The translations under genes and the position numbers were made by a program. A DNA stretch of 64,000 nt, taken from assembly GCF_000797465.1 (NCBI RefSeq), contig NZ_JSWG01000015.1, forward strand, positions 62,001 through 126,000, in the 5' to 3' direction. Source of the stretch: Psychroserpens jangbogonensis (lineage in GTDB: Bacteria > Bacteroidota > Bacteroidia > Flavobacteriales > Flavobacteriaceae). This document shows positions 36,091 through 44,577 of the stretch, in pieces. Every line of letters begins with the position of its first letter. Position 1 is the first letter of the stretch. Below the pieces are notes generated by a model, which was given only the letters and a program-made list of their open reading frames with translations, ran no database searches and was not told the DNA's origin.

Positions 36091-38088
36091 ATGAAAAAGC
36101 TCACCATATATAGTATTTGTATACTCTTTAGTGGATTTATATTCGCTCAAAAAGAGGAACCTGTTGTTGAAAAAGATACAACAAGGTTAACTGAAGTTAT
36201 CGTTATCGGTAAACGTAGATTAAGTAATCATCGACAAGAAAAGACCTTGTCTAGTATTGATGATTATCTTGAAAAATCTAATAAAGTAGCCATGATAAAA
36301 CGTGGTAATTATGCATGGGAACCTACAATAAATAACATGAATAGTGAACGGTTGAATATCACTATTGATGGCATGCAAATTTTTGGTGCATGTACAGACA
36401 AAATGGACCCAATTACATCTTATGTTGATGTGTCTAATCTTGAAAAAGTAAGTGTTGGTTCTGGGCAAAATGGTACCGAAAACGGACATTGCGTAGGAGG
36501 TGGTATTGATTTACAACTGCCTTCAAGCAAGTTTTATCAATCTGGATTTAAAACGAACTTCGATTTGGGTTATGAGACAAATGGAAACTATAGAGTTGGA
36601 GGTTTAGATGTGGAATATTCTGGAAATACTTTTTACATAAATACTGATGGTATTTTTAGAAAATCAGATAATTATGACGCAGGAGGAAATGATGAGGTTT
36701 TGTATTCTCAATTTCAAAAGTATAACATCTCAATGCAAACAGGTTTTAAGCTTTCTGAAAAGCACGCCATAGATGCGAATATCATTTATGATAAAGCGAC
36801 TGATGTTGGTTATCCTGCTTTGCCAATGGATGTGTCTTTAGCTGAAGCATTAATAACTTCCGTAACCCATAATTATGTAAGCGATTCTACCTTTATAAAT
36901 ACTTTAGAAACGAAGCTTTATTTTAACACAATCACGCATATTATGGACGATTCTAATCGTCCAGATGTGCCAATTCGAATGGATATGCCAGGTTGGAGCG
37001 ATACATATGGGTTTTATTCTAAAGCGACAAGTACGATTAAAAGACACAATTTACTATTTAATGTCAATGGATATTATAATCGATCGTTAGCAGAAATGAC
37101 GATGTACCCAAATGATTCTAGTCAACCAGCAATGTTTATGTATACCTGGCCTGATATTAGAACGTTTTATACAGGGATTTTTGCAAAAGATATATTTGTA
37201 TTAAGTGAAAATGAACAACTCTCAGGTTCATTACGTTTAGGTTATCATAATAATAGAATAGCTGAAGATGTAGGTTTAGAAAGCCTACAAATATTTTATC
37301 CTGATATTGAAGATTCAAAAAGTAGGTTTCTAACGAGTATATCTTCAAACTATAATTATAAAACAACTAACTACGATGTGTCTTTTGGGTTGGGTTATGG
37401 AGAGAGAGCTCCATCTGTAAGTGAAGGCTATGGTTTTTTCTTATTTAATAGTTTTGATAATTATGACTACATAGGAAATCCTACACTAGATAATGAAAAA
37501 GCTATCGAAGTCAATGCTGGAGCTAATTATCATAAAGGTAAATTTCATATTGGCGTAGAGGCGTCTTATTTTTATATTATGGATTATATTATTGGCGAGA
37601 TCGATGAGACTCTAACGTCTATGACTATTGGTGCTAATGGTGTTAGAATTTATGAAGCTTTACCAAATGCCTCAATATTTGATGTGTATTTAAACTCTAG
37701 TTATGAATTATCAAACTCCTTTTCAATTAATGGAACTATTGGTTATAATTATGGACAAGGTAGCAATGATGAAAATTTACCACTGATAAGACCATTTACT
37801 TTTTTAGCTGAAGTAAATTATAAAGCTAAACGATTTAATGCCGCAATTCAATTGGAAGGTAACGGAAACCAAAGTAGTTATAGTAGTTATTATGGCGAAG
37901 ATGAAACACCTTCTTATGGTGTGTTAAACCTTAATTTTGGAAATGTATACCATGCAAAGGACACTAAATTCTTTTTAAAATATGGAGTAGAAAATATCTT
38001 AGATACTAACTATTCTACATTTGCAGATTGGAATAATATTCCTAGACAAGGGCGCAATTTTTATATGAACCTATCTTTAATTCTGTAA
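36091..38088 (+). CDS. TonB-dependent copper receptor, NosA/OprC-like
   Basis: 665 residues. Signal peptide to FAQ (about 20), plug domain with LNITIDGMQIFGACTDKMDP: the ACTDKMDP stretch holds the CxxxM pair that binds copper in OprC/NosA receptors. A 22-strand barrel ends with the usual aromatic-hydrophobic C-terminus. NosA was found as an outer-membrane protein needed for copper-loaded N2O reductase. Here it ends the module 34.6-38.1 kb. Uptake substrate is inferred from the motif and the neighbours. Confidence 0.85.
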   Translation: MKKLTIYSICILFSGFIFAQKEEPVVEKDTTRLTEVIVIGKRRLSNHRQEKTLSSIDDYLEKSNKVAMIKRGNYAWEPTINNMNSERLNITIDGMQIFGACTDKMDPITSYVDVSNLEKVSVGSGQNGTENGHCVGGGIDLQLPSSKFYQSGFKTNFDLGYETNGNYRVGGLDVEYSGNTFYINTDGIFRKSDNYDAGGNDEVLYSQFQKYNISMQTGFKLSEKHAIDANIIYDKATDVGYPALPMDVSLAEALITSVTHNYVSDSTFINTLETKLYFNTITHIMDDSNRPDVPIRMDMPGWSDTYGFYSKATSTIKRHNLLFNVNGYYNRSLAEMTMYPNDSSQPAMFMYTWPDIRTFYTGIFAKDIFVLSENEQLSGSLRLGYHNNRIAEDVGLESLQIFYPDIEDSKSRFLTSISSNYNYKTTNYDVSFGLGYGERAPSVSEGYGFFLFNSFDNYDYIGNPTLDNEKAIEVNAGANYHKGKFHIGVEASYFYIMDYIIGEIDETLTSMTIGANGVRIYEALPNASIFDVYLNSSYELSNSFSINGTIGYNYGQGSNDENLPLIRPFTFLAEVNYKAKRFNAAIQLEGNGNQSSYSSYYGEDETPSYGVLNLNFGNVYHAKDTKFFLKYGVENILDTNYSTFADWNNIPRQGRNFYMNLSLIL

Positions 38089-38117
38089 AAATGGAGTGAG
38101 TAATGATAAACTTATAC

Positions 38118-38192
38118 TAATTATGGACTAAATTTTATTTATAGAGTATGCACTAAATAAATTTTCGTTGGTTGGCATATTGTCCATAGTTA
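38118..38192 (+). repeat. Nested hairpin in the 313-bp gap before nirK
   Basis: TAATTATGGAC (38118-38128) pairs with GTCCATAGTTA (38182-38192), one G-U; inside, TAAATTTTATTTA (38129-38141) pairs with TAAATAAATTT (38154-38164) across a bulge. AACTTTTTCT follows, so it may terminate the TonB receptor transcript. The rest of the gap holds the nirK promoter. Confidence 0.5.
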
Positions 38193-38275
38193 AGAACTTT
38201 TTCTAAGTCTAAGGTGAAAGATTATTAATCCAAATAATTCTTCCTTTTTGTTATGCGTATTATTTTTTTGAAAGT

Positions 38276-38319
38276 GTGATAAAAGTCATGTTTTTAGAAA
38301 AGTCATTATACTATTTTTG
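38276..38319 (+). promoter_or_regulatory. Crp/Fnr-type promoter of nirK
   Basis: GTGATAAAAGTCAT (38276-38289), one base off the palindrome, then TATTTTTG (38312-38319) after 22 nt. Predicted transcription start about 38323-38326, giving a leader near 78 nt. Confidence 0.85.
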
Positions 38320-38326
38320 AAAATAT

Positions 38327-38348
38327 AATAGGACAAAATTGTCCTATT
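38327..38348. promoter_or_regulatory. NsrR-like (Rrf2) operator at the nirK start site
   Basis: Core AGGACAAAATTGTCCT within a 22-bp palindrome, arms of 10 bp around AA. Begins just after the predicted transcription start, a position suited to repression. Near-identical to the site in front of the Rrf2 gene. Confidence 0.85.
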
Positions 38349-38401
38349 AAAAAAAAAGCTTATTTAATCGTATATTGAAATAAACCATAACACCAACCAA
38401 A

Positions 38402-39853
38402 ATGAGAAAACTAAATTTATTACTGGGTACCATAATACTTGGAATGCTTTTTTTAACATCTTGTACAGAGAGTGAAAAAAAAGAACATACAGACGCAGCT
38501 GATATTCCAGTAAGTAAAGAAATGATGGCCGAATTAACGTCACCTCCCAACGTACCACGAGGAGTTGGAAGACGTAAAGCAAAAAAACTTATTGTAAACA
38601 TGGAGATTCTCGAACAAGTGGGAACCATGACTGATGGTACTACCTACAATTACTGGACCTTTGGAGGTTCGGTTCCAGGAAGTTTTATTAGAACTAGAGT
38701 TGGCGATGAAGTAGAGTTTACTTTATCTAATCATCCAGATAATAAGTTGCCGCATAATATAGATTTACATGCAGTAACTGGTCCAGGAGGTGGAGCAACT
38801 TCTTCTTTTGTGGCTCCTGGTCATGAGAAAACATTCAATTTCAAAACCTTAAACCCTGGGTTATATGTATACCATTGTGCGACTGCACCAGTTGGAATGC
38901 ATATTGCTAATGGTATGTATGGTTTAATTCTAGTTGAACCTGAAGGAGGTTTACCTCAAGTAGATAAAGAATACTATATCATGCAAGGTGACTTTTATAC
39001 TAAAGGTGAACATGGAGAACCAGGTCTACAACCATTTGATATGCAAAAAGCGGTTGATGAAGATGCTGACTATGTTGTATTTAATGGTAGTGTAGGTGCT
39101 TTAACAGGAGATAATGCTATTACTGCAAATGTTGGTGAAACCGTTCGTCTTTATGTTGGTAATGGAGGTCCAAATTTAGTGTCGTCATTTCATGTTATTG
39201 GTGAAATTTTCGATAAAGTTCATGTAGAAGGAGGTGATATGATTAATACAAATGTACAGACAACTCTAGTTCCTGCAGGTGGAGCTGCTATAGTTGAATT
39301 TAGAGTTGATGTTCCTGGAACATTTATTTTGGTAGATCACTCTATTTTTAGAGCATTTAATAAAGGTGCTTTAGGAATGCTTAAAGTGCAAGGTGAAGAA
39401 GATATGAAGATATATTCTGGTATGATGCAAGAAGGAATTTATCAACCAGAAGGTGGTGGAATTCAAGAAATGCCAGAAGACGAAAATGTTAAAACAGTAG
39501 TGGCATCTTCAGATAAAACCTTAGCTGAAAAAATGGAATCAGGGAAGAATGTTTATATGCAAACTTGTTTTGCCTGTCATCAAGCAGAAGGACAAGGTAT
39601 TCCAAACGCATTTCCTCCTTTAGCAAAATCAGATTATTTAAATGCTGATGTCAATAGAGCTATTCAAATAGTTCTTAAGGGAAAAACAGGAGAGATTACT
39701 GTAAATGGAGAGAAGTATAACAGTGTTATGACAAGACAAGCAATTAGCAGTGATGAGATAGCTGATGTAATGACGTATATCTATAACTCTTGGGATAATA
39801 ACAAAACAAATGTTACTAAGTCTCAAGTTGAAGCTGTTAAAAACGGTCACTAA
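38402..39853 (+). CDS. nirK: Copper nitrite reductase with C-terminal cytochrome c domain
   Basis: 483 residues, lipobox FLTSC. Two cupredoxin domains (about 60-345): type 1 and type 2 copper ligands in NIDLHAVTGPGGG, YVYHCATAPVGMH and LVDHSIFRAF. A linker leads to a cytochrome c domain with CFACHQAEGQGIPNAFPPL (about 383-401), so the enzyme carries its own electron-transfer heme. Reduces nitrite to NO in the periplasm. First gene of a run to the terminator at 44.5 kb. Confidence 0.96.
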   Translation: MRKLNLLLGTIILGMLFLTSCTESEKKEHTDAADIPVSKEMMAELTSPPNVPRGVGRRKAKKLIVNMEILEQVGTMTDGTTYNYWTFGGSVPGSFIRTRVGDEVEFTLSNHPDNKLPHNIDLHAVTGPGGGATSSFVAPGHEKTFNFKTLNPGLYVYHCATAPVGMHIANGMYGLILVEPEGGLPQVDKEYYIMQGDFYTKGEHGEPGLQPFDMQKAVDEDADYVVFNGSVGALTGDNAITANVGETVRLYVGNGGPNLVSSFHVIGEIFDKVHVEGGDMINTNVQTTLVPAGGAAIVEFRVDVPGTFILVDHSIFRAFNKGALGMLKVQGEEDMKIYSGMMQEGIYQPEGGGIQEMPEDENVKTVVASSDKTLAEKMESGKNVYMQTCFACHQAEGQGIPNAFPPLAKSDYLNADVNRAIQIVLKGKTGEITVNGEKYNSVMTRQAISSDEIADVMTYIYNSWDNNKTNVTKSQVEAVKNGH

Positions 39854-39880
39854 ACTATAATTAAAAATTAATAGCAAAAG

Positions 39881-40654
39881 ATGATAACTGTTTTAAGACT
39901 GACATTGAGTATATCCTTATTACTAACAATGACAATGGCTCAAAGTCAGTCTAAAATGGTATCTGTAAAAGGTGGAACTTATATACCACTTTATGGGAGA
40001 GATTCATTAAAAGTGACTATTGGTGATTTTCAAATGGATGTCTATCCCGTAACAAACAAAGAGTTTTTGGAATTTATTAAAAAGAAACCCAAATGGCAGC
40101 GATCTAATATTAAAAAGATTTTTGCAGACGATAATTATTTGGTTAGTTGGATTTCTGATACTATTCTAGGAAAAAATCAATCTTTAAAAGCTCCTGTTAC
40201 CAATGTTTCTTGGTTCGTTGCAAACGATTATTGCGATTGCCAAGGTAAACGATTAGCAACTATAGATGAATGGGAATATGTTGCAATGGCAAACAAAACT
40301 ATGCCAGATGCCAGATCTTTAGAAACCTACAATAAGTATATTTTAAGTTGGTATGAAAAGCCAAAAACTTTTAATAATGAAATAGGTTCAACCTTTAAAA
40401 ATTATTGGGGAGTTTACGATTTACATGGTTTGGTTTGGGAATGGACTTCAGATTTTAATTCGGTTTTAATTTCTGGTGAATCTAGAAAAGATGTAGATAA
40501 TGATAGTAATTTATTTTGTGGAAGTGCTGCAATTGGCGCTACAGATTTAATGAATTATGCAGCTTTTATGCGTTACGCTATAAGAGGTAGTGTAAAAGCA
40601 AAATACGGTTTGAAAAATTTAGGATTTAGATGCGTAAAAGATATTAAAGAATAA
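39881..40654 (+). CDS. nirV: NirV-like formylglycine-generating-enzyme-family protein
   Basis: 257 residues, signal peptide ending at AQS. SUMF1/FGE-sulfatase fold: MVSVKGGTYIPLYG, MDVYPVTNKEFLEF, PVTNVSWFVANDYCDCQGKRL, GLVWEWTSDF and GFRCVKD. NirV follows nirK in many denitrifiers; its job is unknown, possibly related to NirK maturation. Directly between nirK and the SCO gene (27 nt and 2 nt gaps). Confidence 0.85.
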   Translation: MITVLRLTLSISLLLTMTMAQSQSKMVSVKGGTYIPLYGRDSLKVTIGDFQMDVYPVTNKEFLEFIKKKPKWQRSNIKKIFADDNYLVSWISDTILGKNQSLKAPVTNVSWFVANDYCDCQGKRLATIDEWEYVAMANKTMPDARSLETYNKYILSWYEKPKTFNNEIGSTFKNYWGVYDLHGLVWEWTSDFNSVLISGESRKDVDNDSNLFCGSAAIGATDLMNYAAFMRYAIRGSVKAKYGLKNLGFRCVKDIKE

Positions 40655-40656
40655 AA

Positions 40657-41382
40657 ATGAAACAATTAAAAATAGTAACCTCAGTGTTTATATTGCTTTT
40701 AACCATGGTTTCTTGCAATTCTAAAACGTCTAAAAATGACAAGCAAAAGTTTGATTTGTATCAATGTCCTATGCAATGTGAGGGAGATAAAACTTATTCT
40801 GAATCTGGGAGTTGTCCAATCTGTAAAATGGATTTAAAACCAGTAGCAAGTAAAACTTCAAAAGTAGTCGACGATGGCGAAATTTCTGATGAATCTATTT
40901 TCAACTTAACATCTAAATGGAATACTGAAGAAGGAGAAACTATTCAGCTTGAAGATTTAAAAGGAAAAACCTTAGTCATGGTAATGATTTACACAACGTG
41001 TAAAGCTGCATGTCCACGTTTAGTAGCAGATATGAGAAATATTGAGGCTAAAATTCCAAAAGAAAACTTAGACAACCTTCAATTTGTTTTAGTGAGTATT
41101 GATCCAGAAACTGATACGCCAGAACATTTAAAAACGTTTGCAAAAGAAAATCTCATGGATGGTGAACAATGGACTTTTCTTCAAGGAACCGTAAGTGGAG
41201 TTAGAGAATTCGCAAATGTTTTAGCTGTGAAATACAAACAAATATCGCCTTTAGACTTTTCTCACTCAAATATAATAAGTGTGTTTAATAACAAAGGAGA
41301 ATTAGCGCACCAACAAGAAGGTTTAGGGGTTGATAATAAAGAAACCGTTCAGACTATTTTAGAATTAACAAATAACAAATAA
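40657..41382 (+). CDS. SCO1/SenC copper chaperone with N-terminal heavy-metal-binding domain
   Basis: 241 residues, lipobox VSC. A small YQCPMQCEGDKTYSESGSC-type metal-binding domain (about 35-65) precedes a thioredoxin-like SCO domain with the copper ligands CKAAC and the His in FSHSN. Supplies copper for NirK or oxidase sites. Embedded between nirV and norC, consistent with serving NirK. Confidence 0.92.
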   Translation: MKQLKIVTSVFILLLTMVSCNSKTSKNDKQKFDLYQCPMQCEGDKTYSESGSCPICKMDLKPVASKTSKVVDDGEISDESIFNLTSKWNTEEGETIQLEDLKGKTLVMVMIYTTCKAACPRLVADMRNIEAKIPKENLDNLQFVLVSIDPETDTPEHLKTFAKENLMDGEQWTFLQGTVSGVREFANVLAVKYKQISPLDFSHSNIISVFNNKGELAHQQEGLGVDNKETVQTILELTNNK

Positions 41383-41403
41383 TACTAATCAAAACTAAAT
41401 AAT

Positions 41404-41838
41404 ATGTTATCAAAAAAACAAGCACGCGCTTTTTTTCTTGGAGGAACATTGGTTACTTTCCTAATATTTATTGGACTTACCATTTTTTCTTTATCAAAAG
41501 ATGTTGATCAAACAAACCATGAGAATATCACAGAAGCTGTTGTTCGTGGTAAGAATCTTTGGGATTCAAACAATTGTATGGGATGTCATACTATTTTAGG
41601 AGAAGGAGGCTATTATGCTCCAGAATTAACTAAAGTAATTGACAGAAGAGGTAAAGGTTACATTAAAGCAGTTTTAATGTCGCCTGTTGCATGGGAACCT
41701 AACGGCAGAAAAATGGTTGCCTATGGTTTTTCAGAAGAAGAGGCATTAGATATAATTGAATTTTTCGATTGGATAGATGATATTGATTTAAACGGATTCG
41801 ACACAGTAGTCTCACCATTAGCAAAAGATAATAATTAA
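41404..41838 (+). CDS. norC: Nitric oxide reductase subunit C
   Basis: 144 residues. One N-terminal transmembrane anchor (FFLGGTLVTFLIFIGLTIF) and a single c heme CMGCHTILGEGGYYAPEL; the distal Met is likely in NGRKMVAYGF. Transfers electrons to NorB. 12-nt gap to norB. Confidence 0.96.
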   Translation: MLSKKQARAFFLGGTLVTFLIFIGLTIFSLSKDVDQTNHENITEAVVRGKNLWDSNNCMGCHTILGEGGYYAPELTKVIDRRGKGYIKAVLMSPVAWEPNGRKMVAYGFSEEEALDIIEFFDWIDDIDLNGFDTVVSPLAKDNN

Positions 41839-41849
41839 ACTAAAACATT

Positions 41850-43193
41850 ATGAAATATAAATCACAAAAAGTAGCGTATTGGTTTTTTGCATTATCAATG
41901 TTGCTATTCGTATTACAATTAGTATACGGTTTTATTATGGGATTTGCACACGCAGGATTTGACGGTTTGCATGATATTATTCCATTTAACACAGCAAAAG
42001 CAGTTCATTTAAATCTATTAGTAGTTTGGCTACTATCTGGTTTTATGGGAGCAGCATATTATATTATTCCAGAAGAAGCACAACGCGAACTCGTAAGTGT
42101 AAAACTAGCTTATGTACAGCTAATTAGTTTAGCATTAGTTGGAGTTGCTGCAATTATAGGTTTTCACTTTAATATTTGGGAAGGACGTAAGTTCTTAGAA
42201 ATACCAAGAGGTCTTGATTACCTAGTTGTTATAAATGTACTTTTATTTTTAGGAATAATTCTAACGACCTTATTTAAAGGAAAACGTAGAACAACAACAG
42301 CATTAGTGCTTACTATGGGGTTATTCTTTGCAGCTTTATTATACTTGCCAGGAATGTTGCCTTTTGATAGTCAAGTAACAGATTCATTCTTTAGATGGTG
42401 GGTTGTTCACCTTTGGGTTGAAGGTGTTTGGGAGTTAATAATGGGAGGTATTTTATCTTTCTTATTAATTAAACTAACTGGTGTTGATAGAGAAGTTATT
42501 GAGAAATGGCTATATGTTATTGTAGGATTAACATTCTTATCTGGTGTTTTAGGAACAGGTCACCATTACTACTATATTGGAGTAAATAAAATTTGGTTAA
42601 TCGTTGGTGGTATATTCTCTGCTTTAGAACCTTTAGCATTTTTAGCCATGGCTTTATTTGCAGTAAATATGTACAGAAAAGGAGAAAAGAAACATCCAAA
42701 CAAATTAGCATTATACTGGACACTTGGAGCTGCTATTGTTTCATTTGTAGGTGCAGGATTATTAGGATTTGCACACACATTACCACAAACAAATTTATAC
42801 ACACACGGAACTTTAGTAACAGCTATGCATGGTCACCTTGCATTTTGGGGAGCTTACGCAATGATTGTTTTAGCAATTATAAGCTACTCTTTACCCAATA
42901 TGACTGGTAGGAAACTCTATGATAGTTCTCGTGGAAGAATGGCGTTTTGGTTTTCAAATATAGGAATGATTGGTATGACAGTCGCCTTTGGTGTTGCCGG
43001 AGTTGTTCAAGTATATTTGGAACGTAAAATGAAAATGGAATTTATGGAAGTTCAGAAAGAAATCGAAGTTCATTTTTATGTGCTAATTCTGTGTGCTACT
43101 TTATTTGTAACAGGAATTATTCTATACATCATTGATTTCTACAAACATGGAAGACCAACTGATGAAGCTATAGACCTAACGTCAACAGACTAA
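41850..43193 (+). CDS. norB: Nitric oxide reductase subunit B
   Basis: 447 residues, 12 transmembrane helices. Catalytic residues of cNor are visible: WWVVHLWVEGVWE (His and Glu of the FeB site), GTGHHYYYIG (two His) and TAMHGHLAFWGAY (heme histidines). Reduces 2 NO to N2O. No fused quinol domain, so it is the cytochrome-type enzyme with NorC. Confidence 0.97.
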   Translation: MKYKSQKVAYWFFALSMLLFVLQLVYGFIMGFAHAGFDGLHDIIPFNTAKAVHLNLLVVWLLSGFMGAAYYIIPEEAQRELVSVKLAYVQLISLALVGVAAIIGFHFNIWEGRKFLEIPRGLDYLVVINVLLFLGIILTTLFKGKRRTTTALVLTMGLFFAALLYLPGMLPFDSQVTDSFFRWWVVHLWVEGVWELIMGGILSFLLIKLTGVDREVIEKWLYVIVGLTFLSGVLGTGHHYYYIGVNKIWLIVGGIFSALEPLAFLAMALFAVNMYRKGEKKHPNKLALYWTLGAAIVSFVGAGLLGFAHTLPQTNLYTHGTLVTAMHGHLAFWGAYAMIVLAIISYSLPNMTGRKLYDSSRGRMAFWFSNIGMIGMTVAFGVAGVVQVYLERKMKMEFMEVQKEIEVHFYVLILCATLFVTGIILYIIDFYKHGRPTDEAIDLTSTD

Positions 43194-43210
43194 AAAAAAC
43201 TTAGAAAAAA

Positions 43211-44488
43211 ATGAAAAAACATATAGTTTATTTCACCATTGCACTGTTAATGGGACTAAATTCTTATGCACAAACCTTTGATTTGTCAGCAGAGTTAAGG
43301 CCACGTTACGAAAATAAACACGGATTCGGAACTCTTTTAAATACCGATGAAGATGGAACAAATTTCGTGTCTCAACGTACGCGATTAAACTTTGGATTTG
43401 TAAATGAGAAAATGAATTTCAAAGTCGTTTTTCAAAACATTAGAGTTTGGGGAGATGTAAGCACATTAGCTAGTGATGATCAAGCATCAGCATTACACGA
43501 AGCTTGGGCAACCTATAAACTGAATGGAAAAGTGTCTTTTAAATTCGGACGCCAAGAAATAGTTTATGATGACCATAGAATATTTGGAAGCGTAGGTTGG
43601 GCTCAGCAAGCAAGAAGCCATGATGCATTTTTGTTTAAATATGTACCTAATGCCAACCATAAATTCGATGTCGGTTTAGCGTTAAATTCAGATTCACAAT
43701 CTAATGTAGATAACTTATATAGTAATGCTGCTGGATACAAATCATTTCAGTATGCATGGTATCATGGTAGTTTTGAGAAATTTGGATTAAGTGTTTTAGC
43801 TTTAAATACAGGAATTGAGTATTTAGAGAATGAAAACTTACCTGATGAAAAGCAAACCATCGATTATATGCAAACTGTTGGTCCAAGATTAACATATGCT
43901 TCAGGTAAATTTAATGCTAATGTAGCAGCATACTTTCAAACTGGAAAATCGTTAGATACAGATGTAAGTGCCTCTTATTTTTCAGGGAACTTAGGTTATA
44001 AAATAAATGATAATTTTAATGTTGGTATTGGAGCAGAATTTCTTTCAGGTAAGGATATGGATGATACAGATGCTGATATAAAATCTTTTGCGCCATTATT
44101 TGGTACAAATCATAAGTTTAATGGTTTTATGGATTATTTTTATGTTGGAAACCATGCTAATAATGTTGGTTTGAACGATTTTTATGGGTCAATAGGCTAT
44201 AAAAATAACAAGTTTTCGGCTAAAATAATGCCTCACTTTTTCTCATCTGCAGGAAATGTATTTGATGGTACAGAAAAAATGGATAGCAATCTGGGAACAG
44301 AAATAGATTTAACGGTTGGTTATAAATTGGCTAGTGATATTTCATTAAATGCTGGGTATTCTAAAATGTTTGCTACAGATACTATGGAGATATTAAAAGG
44401 CGGAGATAAAGATGAAAATAATTCTTGGGCTTGGGTGATGATTACCTTTAAACCGAAATTATTTTCACATACGCTACAAGCACAGTAA
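43211..44488 (+). CDS. Alginate-export-type outer membrane porin
   Basis: 425 residues, signal peptide to YAQ (about 21), then a beta-barrel with the pattern of the alginate_exp family (LSAELRPRYENKHGFGT, SQRTRLNFGF, VSFKFGRQEI). Found after norB in this operon and followed by a terminator. Likely a passive porin, perhaps for nitrite or other anions; specificity is not visible. Confidence 0.8.
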   Translation: MKKHIVYFTIALLMGLNSYAQTFDLSAELRPRYENKHGFGTLLNTDEDGTNFVSQRTRLNFGFVNEKMNFKVVFQNIRVWGDVSTLASDDQASALHEAWATYKLNGKVSFKFGRQEIVYDDHRIFGSVGWAQQARSHDAFLFKYVPNANHKFDVGLALNSDSQSNVDNLYSNAAGYKSFQYAWYHGSFEKFGLSVLALNTGIEYLENENLPDEKQTIDYMQTVGPRLTYASGKFNANVAAYFQTGKSLDTDVSASYFSGNLGYKINDNFNVGIGAEFLSGKDMDDTDADIKSFAPLFGTNHKFNGFMDYFYVGNHANNVGLNDFYGSIGYKNNKFSAKIMPHFFSSAGNVFDGTEKMDSNLGTEIDLTVGYKLASDISLNAGYSKMFATDTMEILKGGDKDENNSWAWVMITFKPKLFSHTLQAQ

Positions 44489-44512
44489 GTCTAGATAATT
44501 AAATTTTTAAAT

Positions 44513-44556
44513 AAACCAGAGTCGAAATTTTGAAGGAAGATTGACTCTGGTTTTTT
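44513..44556 (+). terminator. Terminator after the porin gene
   Basis: AAACCAGAGTC / GACTCTGGTTT, 11-bp perfect stem with 19-nt loop and six T. Ends the nirK to porin unit; norQDEF follow without a recognisable promoter box. Confidence 0.88.
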
Positions 44557-44577
44557 AATTCGATAAAAAACACTAAA

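Noticed and set aside
38118-38192. Relating the nested hairpin before nirK to the 49.2-kb hairpin as copies of one element
   Set aside because: The stem sequences are unrelated; only the architecture is similar.
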